Positions 55,735 through 64,000 of a stretch of 64,000 nucleotides of DNA are shown piece after piece (within the stretch, counting starts at the first letter, position 1; each line of letters opens with the position of its first letter). Source of the DNA: Tetracentron sinense (taxonomy: Eukaryota; Streptophyta; Magnoliopsida; Trochodendrales; Trochodendraceae); the NCBI GenBank assembly GCA_015143295.1, contig CM026559.1, positions 22,086,826 through 22,150,825 of the forward strand, written 5' to 3'. The notes under the pieces were generated by a model. It saw only the letters and a program-made list of their open reading frames with translations, was not told the origin of the DNA and ran no database searches. The translations under genes and the position numbers were made by a program.

Positions 55735-55985
55735 CCACGTATCTCTTTTGACACATTTTAATCTTGGTTAAGGTTCATTCACTCCTAAGGCTTCACCCAC
55801 TCATCTTTGGTATTTTTTTTTTAATATTAACTCTTTTTTAAAAAAAATTTTAAAAAAATTTTAATGTTTTTTAATATTAAAATTTAAAAAAAATAATTAA
55901 TATTTAAAAAAAAAAACTAAGGATGGGTGGATGAAACCTAAGGGTGGTGAATCTTAACTTCAATTAAGGGATGTCAAAAGAGACC
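55735..55985. repeat. Foldback repeat of the TGGTTAAGATTCACTCACC family
   Basis: Left arm 'ggttaaggttcattcactcc' with 'acccactcatctttgg'; right arm 'ctaaggatgggtggatgaaa' and 'gtgaatcttaacttcaatta'. The AT-rich centre (55800-55915) is mainly A and T runs. No transposase. Confidence 0.7.
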
Positions 55986-56060
55986 ATTTGTCCTCACATG
56001 GTTTAAATGATGGCCCACTTAATGCTTAAGAACCCATTAGAATGAAAATCCAAGGTACAG

Positions 56061-56086
56061 CTCTCGGTAGTAGGTACTATCGAGAG
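56061..56086. other. Short near-perfect hairpin
   Basis: CTCTCGGTAGTA and TACTATCGAGAG form a 12-bp stem with one G/T position and a two-base loop. The core CGGTA...TA-CG resembles the hairpins in the gypsy LTRs. Confidence 0.5.
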
Positions 56087-56138
56087 TTTTAAATCACTTC
56101 CCCACCTCAAAATCCTCCGTCTCCTTCACTGTGTATGA

Positions 56139-56585
56139 GAGCATTCCTAGCAGCCTCACCAAATTTCACTCACCAAAATAGCCAAAACCCACAAAAAGTG
56201 GTTTTGGTGAGCCACTTTTTTAAAACACTCCCAACAGCCTCACCATTTTAACCAAAAAAAAAGAGGAGAGAGAAGCAATATTTTATCATTTGTGTGGGAA
56301 AACGAAAAAGGAAGAGAGAAAAATATTATTTTATTGTTTGTGTGGGACCACAAAAAAGAAAGGGAGAGAGAGAAACCTTATTTTATTATTTGTGTGGGCC
56401 CAAGGATGAGAAGATTTAACTTTGGTGAGTCTATAGTACTCACCAAACTTGGTGAGTACTGTAGACTCACCAAATCGATTTCTTCATTCTGTTGAGGCTG
56501 CTGGGACTCATTTTAACATCTTTTTAGCCTTTTGGCCCACCAAAATAACCAAAAAGTTATTTTGGTGAGGCTGCTAGGAATGCTC
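56139..56585. mobile_element. MITE with GAGCATTCCTAGCAGCCTCACC ends (447 bp)
   Basis: Perfect 20-bp inverted ends GAGCATTCCTAGCAGCCTCA on both sides, continuing into further inverted similarity (ACCAAAATAxCCAAAA). TGA flanks both ends (56136-56138 and 56586-56588). The interior has repeated 'ttgtgtggg' units. Superfamily uncertain; a 3-bp duplication points to Harbinger-like mobilisation. Confidence 0.8.
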
Positions 56586-57072
56586 TGACCCATAAGAAAT
56601 CAAAGATTTTTGGGCTGAATATTTTGTTTTAATTCACGGATGGGCCCACGAAACCGACTTTGTTCAACACGTAGTTAGGGCTGTCAAAGGGCGGGTAGGG
56701 GCAGGGTCAGGATCAGTCCTAGTCCTACCCTTCCCTATAAGAGTAGGGCCCTAGCCCGGCCCTAACACTTCAAGGGTCGGGGTTGATTGGGCCTTAGCCC
56801 TACCATAAAGGGTCAGGACCAGGCCAAAGAGCCAGAAAAAGGACCGGGATTTTATTTTTTTGTCATAGACTCTTGACTGACTGTTAAATGAAATTAGTTT
56901 CAATCTTAAATTTCATAGATTGGTCATGTTATTCCAAAATTGTTAAACTATAGTTATTACTATCAATGTATAAACATATTCACATTCTGGAGTTCTCTAA
57001 ACACAGTGCAAATAATGTCTAACCAAGAGATAAAGAACTACTCAAATTAAGATATCTAAAAGACGCCACTGG

Positions 57073-57649
57073 GTGAGTTGGAAGAAATGCTTTAGGCCCT
57101 GTTTGGAGGGAGGTTTAAGCATTCGTAAAGTGGCAGATTTTAATACTGCTTTTAGAGTTAAACAGGCTTGGAAAATTTATTCCTCGGATAGTCTATGGTC
57201 TCGGTTTTTCAAAGCTAAATATAGAGTAGATCATGTGTGGAATGATCTTCCTAGTAGGGGATCTTCAAAACTCTGGTCAGCTATTTGTGGGGTCCTCTAA
57301 TTTATGCTTGATAACTCTGTTGTCCTTATTGGAAGTGGTACTAAGGTCAATTTTTGGTTTGATAGGTGGTATGGAGAACAAGTTCTTATTTCCTTGGCTG
57401 TAGCTCCCCCTTCGAATAGCCCAAATATTAGCTCTATCCTAAACTCACATGGTGAGTGGGATTTTTCCTAGGTGAGTTAATTTCTATCTCCTAACATTAT
57501 TGAGAATATTAGAGATAGTAGTTATGCTATTTCGGAGGATAAAGATGTGTTTATATGGAAAACTTCTACTTCTGGGATTTTCTCTGTTAATTCGGCTTGG
57601 AATTGTTTAAGGACGAAAATCAAAATCAGGTTTGGGCTTCTGTTGTTTG
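57073..57649 (+). pseudogene. LINE ORF2 C-terminal part, up to the solo LTR
   Basis: Frame from 57073: FRPCLEGGLSIRKVADFN, WKIYSSDSLWSRFFKAKYR, then, past a TAA at about 57298, VVLIGSGTKVNFWFDRWYG and DVFIWKTSTSGIFSVNSAW. These are the conserved blocks between RT and the zf-RVT domain of plant L1-type LINEs. Three stop codons are present. Confidence 0.85.
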
Positions 57650-59745
57650 TGTCGCGCCCCAAAATACCCCCTATGAGTTAAGGGATACTTTAGAGGTGAC
57701 TATTCGTACCTGTCAAACCATCCTGTAATGAACAAGATACACATACCATAACATAACATGAATCAGAGTGCGAAAGCTATATCATGAATGCGGAAGCATA
57801 TACCAAAAATTTCATTTCTATATAAGGTGGTCTATATCCCAAGTGAATATATACAAAACATAACAAGGTAAAGGTGGACATGCCCACCTATCAAAATACA
57901 CAAAAGAACCCTCTCGTACTCTCTCCTCAACAGTAGTCGAGGTACGGCCACACGTCGAGGTCTCTATCCGCTTGCGACTGTAACAGAATAGACAGCTCCC
58001 TCTCTCTATATACTCATCCTCGACCCAATGCTCAGGGTCAAGGACATCTATAGAACCTGCCAACATAAAAGTACGGCTGAGCATGGAATACTCAGCGAGT
58101 ATAAGCTACTAGCTAACCATAGCAATAACGAAAGCATAACAATAATGAACATGATACAAAATATCAATTAAAGCAATACTAGCAGCAGAAGATAAATAGT
58201 ATGGTACATGAAGCAATATCAGTGTCTTGACATGCGTGCATGAATGCAAAAACCTCAGTAAAACTCATGTTGGAAAACCTCTTTTTATGTCTCGGTCTTG
58301 CTTGTGAAAATCATGCATGCGTATCTGTCTTTTCTTGTATTTTATGTCTGGACTTGTTCTTGCCTTGTATACTTGTGAGTCAGAGGCTAGCACCCGTACA
58401 TCCCTGGGCTACCAACCTCCTTGACATTCCATTTTCTTATGAGCCAGAGGCTAGCACCCTTCACTTGGGCTACCAACCTCTTTGTCATGTACTTGTTTCC
58501 TTTCACTTATGAGCCAGAGGCTCGTATCCTTCCCTTGGGCTACCAACCTCCTTGACATGTATTCTTTTCATTTTCTTGTGAGCCAGAGGCTAGCACCCTT
58601 CACTTGGGCTACCAACCTCCTTGACATATGGTTGTTTCTCGTATGATTTATCATGCACAAATACTCTTGAAAAACCCGGTTCATGCATGCATGCGTGGGT
58701 GTGTGTAGCACTTATAATATCATGATGACAATATAACATGAAGAGTAGTGTATTGCAATTCATTCCATAGTATAAACATGTGCTTATTTAGACAATCTAT
58801 ATGGCATTTAATCAAGGTCATGAGTTGGAGGAAAACTCCACATATTCATGTTTTCCTATTCTTCATTGATTGGATAATTTCTCATTTAGGCATTTAATCA
58901 AACATATAGCATGTCACATTTCATAGTCGTTTCTCTTTATTCTTGTTAGTGCATATTTTTCATCACATCATCAAGGTACGTTTCTTATTTGTAGAGTGCC
59001 CTTCCACCATTTTCCATTTCATACATCACACCACATCCATACGGCATCCAATCACCTCATCTCATCCACTCATCACAACATTCCTTATTATCTTAGTTAC
59101 ATTTTATGTAAATAGCACATTTAAAAATGAAGGAAAAACATGAAATCAAGAATCATCAACAAAATGGAAAACCTAGGTTATTGCTAATGAGAGTTAGTAG
59201 GGTGTACTAACCTTTAAACTTGGAGGAGAACTTGAGGGAAGATGAGATTAGATCCTTGAGTAGAAAAATCCTTACTTGAGATGGGTTTGAGCAAAACCCT
59301 AGCTCTTCCTTTTTCTCCCTTCTCTAATCTCCCAATATAAGCCTTGAGGGTTTATGAAACCCTCACCCACGAATTTGGGGTTTATATAGAAAGTGGGGTG
59401 GTCAAATGACCATCTTACCCTTAAAATTTCGGCCAAAACAGATTGAATAGGCAAAATGCTCGAGGAGCGGTCGATCGGTAGGCTAGCGATCGACCGGTGG
59501 GTCTGTGTTTTGCCTATTTTACTGATTTTCCTCATTTTTTTCCACTTAGATCTTTTGGCCATATCTTTTGACTCGTTAGCCGGATTTTGACGATTCAACT
59601 TACGTTGGATTCTTCTTTCAAAAAGGAACATTTCTTGCATTTCAGAATTTTTAATTTCTTCCTTATTTATTAATTAGACTTTGTGAAAGGCCAATTGGCT
59701 ACGAAAGTGCTATTCAATAAGTATGGAAAAGTCCGGGGTGCTACA
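57650..59745 (-). mobile_element. Solo LTR (2,096 bp) inside the LINE
   Basis: Plus strand TGTCGCGCCCCAAAATACCC at 57650 to CCGGGGTGCTACA at 59745, with a perfect target duplication GTTTG (57645-57649 and 59746-59750). A minus-strand TATA box (TATATAAAC, 59380-59388) sets the orientation. Same family group as the solo LTR at 22653-24496. The LINE reading frame resumes exactly after it (...LLLFV|WNRIIPTKIQ). Confidence 0.92.
58376..58640. repeat. Four tandem units of about 65 bp in the solo LTR
   Basis: Each unit has 'gagccagaggctagcaccc' (or a variant), 'ttgggctaccaacctcctt' and 'gacat'. The sister LTR at 22653-24496 has a different repeat in the corresponding place. Confidence 0.85.
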
Positions 59746-60698
59746 GTTTGGAATCGTATTATTCCTACTAAAATTCAAATTTTCTGCTGGAAAATATTTC
59801 ATATTGCTATTCCAACTGATTTTGCAATGCAAAGATTGGGTATCCCTATGGTGAGTAAGTGAAGTTGATGCAAGAATGCCATAATGGAAGATATCTCTCA
59901 TCTGCTTCTTCGTAGTGAAATTGCGATTCCATTATGGAGGTTTTTCTTGGCGTGCTGCTTTATTCTTTTTCATGCTCAAGATAATATTAAAGGTAGACTT
60001 ATTCGATGGTACCGCGTGGCAACTCACAGACGTAATGATCTCCTCTTTCTTGTTCCGGCCCCTCAAAAAAATTTGGACTTGTATTCTATTTGTGGTATTC
60101 GGCAGACTATTCCCTCTCTTGCTCGATCTCTTTTTGTCAAATGGATAAATCCTCCAAGGGGTAGAATGAAATTAAATGTTGATGGTACTTCTAGGAGGAA
60201 TCCTGGAATTGCTAGTGGAGGAGGGATTAACAGAGACCATAATGGTGATTTTGTTGCTTGTTTTTATTCCTTTTATGGTATTGACAGCAATAACACCATG
60301 GAAGCCTGGGCTCTTCTGGATGGTTTGAATTTGTGCAAGACCCTGGGTATCTACAATGTTGACATAGGATTGCTTCCAAAATTCTAGTAGAAAGGTGGAA
60401 CGGAAAATTTTCTTTCTTGTAGAAGAATTGGTATTAGGACAAGAAGATAAAAATTCTCTTGTGTGATAGCTTCTCTTTTAAGCATGTTTATCGAGAAGCA
60501 AATTCTGTGGCTGATGGTTTAGCTAATATTGGCTGTGATCTGATAATTTCTAATTGCATGCTCTCTTATAGAAATATCCCTGAAATGATCAAATTTTTTA
60601 TCCTTTTAGATAAAAGGGGTATCAGGAATTTTAGAAAGCAAAGGTTTAGCTTGTGGGGTTGGTTGTATAGAAGCAAGGTTTTATGCCCCCGCCCCTAG
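59746..60698 (+). pseudogene. LINE zf-RVT end and RNase H (RVT_3) domain
   Basis: PTKIQIFCWKIFHIAIPTDF closes the zf-RVT segment. The RNase H domain starts KLNVDGTSRRNPGIASGGGI (about 60170-60230), with the first catalytic aspartate in NVDG, then NNTMEAWALLDGLNLCKTLG with the catalytic glutamate. A frame change leads to FSFKHVYREANSVADGLANI (60465-60530) with the last conserved aspartate. All catalytic residues I can locate are kept, but stops near 59860 and 60387 break the frame. Confidence 0.88.
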
Positions 60699-61405
60699 TT
60701 TCTTGTAGTTTCTCTTTATTTGTAGGGAAGGGTTTTATGTCCCCCCTATTTTTTCTCATCTCTTGTAGGGGTAAGGTTTTATGTCCCCCCCAATTAAATT
60801 TTCATTATTAATAAACCGGTAGGGGTTTGGCAAACCCCCCTCTCCTTCTTCTTCTGAGTGGCTTTATTTAAAAAATTTAAAAAAATATAATTGGAAATAT
60901 CAAATTAATTAATATTGGAATGATAATTAAGAAGAAATATATAACTTTCTTTCTAATTGAAACTCCGATTTCCCACATAATTTGGTTGTATAACCTAAAT
61001 ATATCAAATCAAATTTTCAGATGAAATGCAAGCAAGAGCTTGAGCTTAAGATCGAGAGTTAGGGTTTTGAGATTAAGGTTAGTGTTATGATTGATTTTCA
61101 TAGAGATGGGTGTTCGAAATTATTAATATAACCCAACTATTAAACCCTTTGATGTGGTTACATTAGTAATATTCAATAATATCTTATATATAATATATAA
61201 AATGTATCCTAAACTATATATTATAATTTCAATGTAAATAGGACTAAGATAGGGCAGGGAGGGTACCCTAGTCCGGCCAATAGAGAAAGAGTGGGGATTT
61301 TGGGCCCTACCCGACTAAAAGCCGAGGAAGTGCAGGGCTTTGGTGGGCTTGGGCGGGCTGGGTTGGGTCGGGTACCCTTCGAGAAAGGCTGTTTTGATGC
61401 CCGTA

Positions 61406-62112
61406 TGCATAGTGAAGTCTTTGTGGCTTATAAGGCTCCTCCCAATTTACAAGAGATGTGCTCGACCCAAATCTCATATCTCGTGTGTGCATTCGCCTAT
61501 TATGTATGTCGTGTGTTTACCGTTATGAAAAAAAAATTTGAAATTTATTGACTTGAGATCTTCTCCCATCGGTGCTGGCAATGACTCCAAAAGGTACCAC
61601 GTAGGATAATGCACGCAAACGAACATTGATTGGCTTCGTACGTGGCACTTTGGAGTGAAGGATGGCAGACTCTTCGCCAGCTTCAAGTGGAGAAGATTTT
61701 GCGTCCATTCAAATCGTGTGTCAGACACACAAAGCCTTCGGTTTGTCCGGGGACCACACGGCTCAGTGAAAGCGTGTCCGAGTAGGTAATTGTCAAACCT
61801 TTTATTTTACACATTTATCTTCACTTTTTAGCTAGGCTAAGGATTTTACTAGCCCGAGTCTCAAATCTTCCAAAGACAGAACTAGAGTCAAACAAATATC
61901 CAACAGTCTTTGACTTTTAGTTTTTAAACCATTAAAATAATAAAACATTTTTTAAGTGTTATAGGCCATCTTGCGTCTATGGTAAAATTTGGAATAAATG
62001 CAATTTAGCTAAATATCAATGCCACTAATAGTATTCTTTGGGTTAGAATATGGAATGCCTGATAATAAGGCGAACTTTCCTCTTTGTTTTTTTTTAAGAG
62101 ACTAAATCCTCA
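61406..62112. other. Unrecognised sequence
   Basis: Overlapping short ORFs on both strands (61291-61728) show no known motif. No repeat recognised. Confidence 0.4.
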
Positions 62113-62230
62113 AATCCAGTTATCACCCTGGAGATCACCACGTGTCCCTTTTGACACCCCTTAATTGTAATTAAGATTCACCCACTCATCTTTGGTTTTT
62201 TAAAAAAATAATATTAATTCTTTTTTTAAA
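62113..62230. repeat. Half copy of the foldback repeat
   Basis: 'atccagttatcaccctgg', 'cacgtgtcccttttgacacc' and 'attaagattcacccactcat' match the left arm of the copy at 55735; the right arm is missing. Confidence 0.6.
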
Positions 62231-62673
62231 AAAAATTTCCTTATAATAATTCTTTTTTAAAAAAATAAGAATTTTGTCATTGAAATTACAAGATTACATA
62301 AGCAAGTGAGGATATTTTTTTCGGACTTCATCTTCTCTTTCCCTAGTGGCTTCCTATACAAAATGATGTTGTCATCGAAGGAGAACCAATGAAATTATCT
62401 TCGTGTGAAAAACTTGCTTATTTTGATCCAAAATTTGAGGTAAGACGGTGGTTCTGCAAAAGAGTTTATAATAAGTAAAAAGCCTATTTCAAGGAGGGTA
62501 TTTTTGGAATCTTAAAATATTGGTTGACACCAACTTCTGTCATTTTTATCATATGGTTCCGATTATAGATAAATAATTAGTCTCGTGATTTTTAAGATGT
62601 GATTAGAGTTATATGATGACCAAATTTTAATTGCACATATCTTCTTACTTCTTTCTAATATCTTTACAAATGT

Positions 62674-64000
62674 AAAGAGGATTCCCCCTGTTCAAAACGA
62701 CAATTGAAGATTTTTTAATTCCAAAAAACTTCCATTTGCTTTTATTTCATCTTCCTCTTATATATAAAGAGAATGTTTGCTTAATTCTCATACTACCCTT
62801 GACTCATCTATGTACTAGGCTTGAAATTCTCTACGGTTATAACTGGACTCCTTGGAGTCGATTACGCCACTGAGGCTGCCATGTGTCCCTTTTAATACTC
62901 TTTAACTGTGGTTAATATTCACTCACCCTTAGGGTTCACCCGCTTATCTTTGGATTTTAGGAAAAAAGAAAAGAAAAAAATTAACCTTAGGAATTAGTGA
63001 ATTTTAATTAGGGTTTTAAAAAAATTAATATTTTTTTTTCTAAAAACCAAGAATAGATTGGTGAACTCTATGGGAAAATGAATCTTAACTACAATTAAGG
63101 AGTGTTAAAAGAGACACATGGCAACCTCAAGGGCATAACCAGACTTTAACTGTGGTTAAGATTCACTCACCCTTAGGGTTCACCCACTTATTCTTGATTT
63201 TTAGAAGAAAAAAAAATATTATTTTTTTAAACCCTGGTTAAAATTCACTAACTCCTAGGGTTAAATTTTTTTTTTTTCTTTTTTTTTTCTAAGATCCAAG
63301 GATAAGCCGATGAACTCTAGGAGTGAGTGAATCTTAATCACAGTTAAGGAGTATTAAAAGGGACACATGACGACCTCAGTGGCCTAACCAGACTGCTCGC
63401 TCTCTTGGCAAAATGATCCGAAAGAAGAGTGTCTCACCAAGGCTCCGCATGCCCCTTTTTTTTGCTATACCCAAAATGTCTCTAAAGCTTTTTGATTCTT
63501 AAAGTGCCCTACATCATATTTCTATAAGCAATGTCCCTCACAATTTTTTTTAATCAAAATGTCCCTCAACTTTCTATACCGAAAATATTCCTTAATTTTT
63601 TTTCAAAATGTCTTCACTCGGGTCCCTTTTACCAGTCTCTCTCCCCTTCCTCTTTCTCTCACGTGCACCCAACGTGCCGCCCACTAGTAAAGACTAAAGA
63701 GGATGCTCCTGAAATGTTGATTAAATCTTTTTGCAATTCCAAAACTATCATTTGCTCTTATCTCATCTTCTTATATATAATGACACACTCTTGAATGCAT
63801 GTTTGCTTAATTCTCATGTTACCCCACTCATTTATCTATTGGGTGTGAATTCTCTACGGTTGTAATCAGACTCCTTGGAGTCGGTTATGCCACTGGGGTC
63901 ACCCTGTGTTCCTTTTAACACTCTTTAACTGTGGTTAAGATTCACCCACTTATCCTTGGATTTTAGAAAAAAAATATATGAAAAAAATTTAACCCTAGGA
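62674..64000. repeat. Start of a direct duplication, period about 1,022-1,026 bp
   Basis: Matching landmarks: 'aaagagga' at 62674 and 63696, 'gtttgcttaattctcat' at 62775 and 63801, 'tctctacggtt' at 62828 and 63851, and 'gactccttggagtcg' shortly after both. The second unit runs off the right edge, so the array may be longer than two. Confidence 0.75.
62862..63390. repeat. Two adjacent foldback elements
   Basis: First 62862-63140, second about 63140-63390. Each has a left arm 'actgtggttaag'...'cacccttagggttcaccc' and an inverted right arm 'gaatcttaa(c/t)(t/c)aca(a/g)ttaagga'. Ends resemble GCCACTGAGG-xx-GCCATGTGTCCC. AT-rich centres. A third begins at about 63888 and is cut by the window end. 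Confidence 0.7.

Larger units (their letters stand above)
57061..60860 (+). mobile_element. 5'-truncated LINE (non-LTR retrotransposon), split by a solo LTR
   Basis: The reading order, skipping the solo LTR at 57650-59745, is the region just after RT (CLEGGLSIRKVADFNTAFRV, WSRFFKAKYR), the zf-RVT segment, then an RNase H domain. It begins abruptly at about 57061, so endonuclease and RT are missing, as usual for incomplete reverse transcription. The 3' UTR repeats 'ggttttatg(c/t)cccc' three times (60679-60790) and ends near an A-rich stretch at 60865-60890. Confidence 0.85.
56676..61405. mobile_element. Possible hAT-like element split by LINE and solo LTR
   Basis: Starts TAGGGCTGTCAAAGGGCGGG at 56676; a plausible opposite end, reversed TACGGGCATCAAAACAGCCT, is at 61386-61405. 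Flanking octamers CACGTAGT and TGCATAGT differ at three positions, all transitions. Both arms are rich in GGGTCGGG/CCCGACC. The pairing is inference only. Confidence 0.3.

Noticed and set aside
61250..61380. Second hAT-like MITE from GGGTCGGG-rich sequence
   Set aside because: Only one end is plausible; treated as the possible right end of the 56676 element.

Overview
This window is plant nuclear DNA, very probably from a flowering plant. It contains no intact protein-coding gene. Almost every interpretable stretch is a transposable element or its remains: Ty3/gypsy and Ty1/copia LTR retrotransposons, solo LTRs, a LINE, tRNA-derived SINEs, hAT-like, Tourist-like and Mutator-like MITEs, and foldback repeats. 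The plant assignment rests on initiator-Met-type primer sites (TGGTATCAGAGC), plant-type copia and gypsy gag/pol motifs, a plant autoinhibited Ca2+-ATPase fragment and a plant PPR fragment. The species cannot be named from what is visible.

Layout. 1-8370 is the 5' half of a minus-strand gypsy element (Gypsy-1): LTR 6133-8370, primer site, an N-terminal ORF resembling DUF7745, gag, aspartic protease and a G-patch; it runs off the left edge. Gypsy-1 sits inside a second minus-strand gypsy (Gypsy-2, 8371 to about 14393) and cuts it just before its protease. 14394-29829 is a minus-strand copia element (Copia-1) with about 2.2-2.4 kb LTRs, gag, integrase and reverse transcriptase/RNase H. It has itself been invaded four times: a solo copia LTR in its 3' LTR (15272-17427), a solo LTR in its leader (22653-24496), a long-TIR MITE in its 5' LTR (27042-28581), and a SINE inside that MITE. 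31125-33596 is a plus-strand 3' LTR of the same family as the Gypsy-1 LTR, preceded by its polypurine tract.

34044-42828 is a solo gypsy LTR with a perfect target duplication, split by a complete but gag-only copia element (Copia-2, 35594-42332). 42834-52190 is mostly unrecognised and includes a 1.4-1.5 kb tandem duplication (45117-48410) and an isolated copia gag remnant (49050-49640). 52200-56600 is the only region with host-gene traces: the first exons of a type IIB Ca2+-ATPase on the minus strand, carrying two MITEs in its first intron, next to a Tourist-like element that holds a PPR gene fragment. 56676-61405 holds a 5'-truncated LINE split by another solo LTR, perhaps inside an hAT-like element. 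From 62100 to the end there are foldback elements and the start of a roughly 1.02 kb direct duplication.

How it works together: this is a record of nested insertion, not a pathway. All coding parts carry stop codons or frame breaks. Many of the stops in Gypsy-1 are TAG, TAA or TGA where one C-to-T change from CAG, CAA or CGA explains them, which fits long-term methylation and decay. I found no CRISPR array, rRNA, tRNA gene or bacterial-type system.
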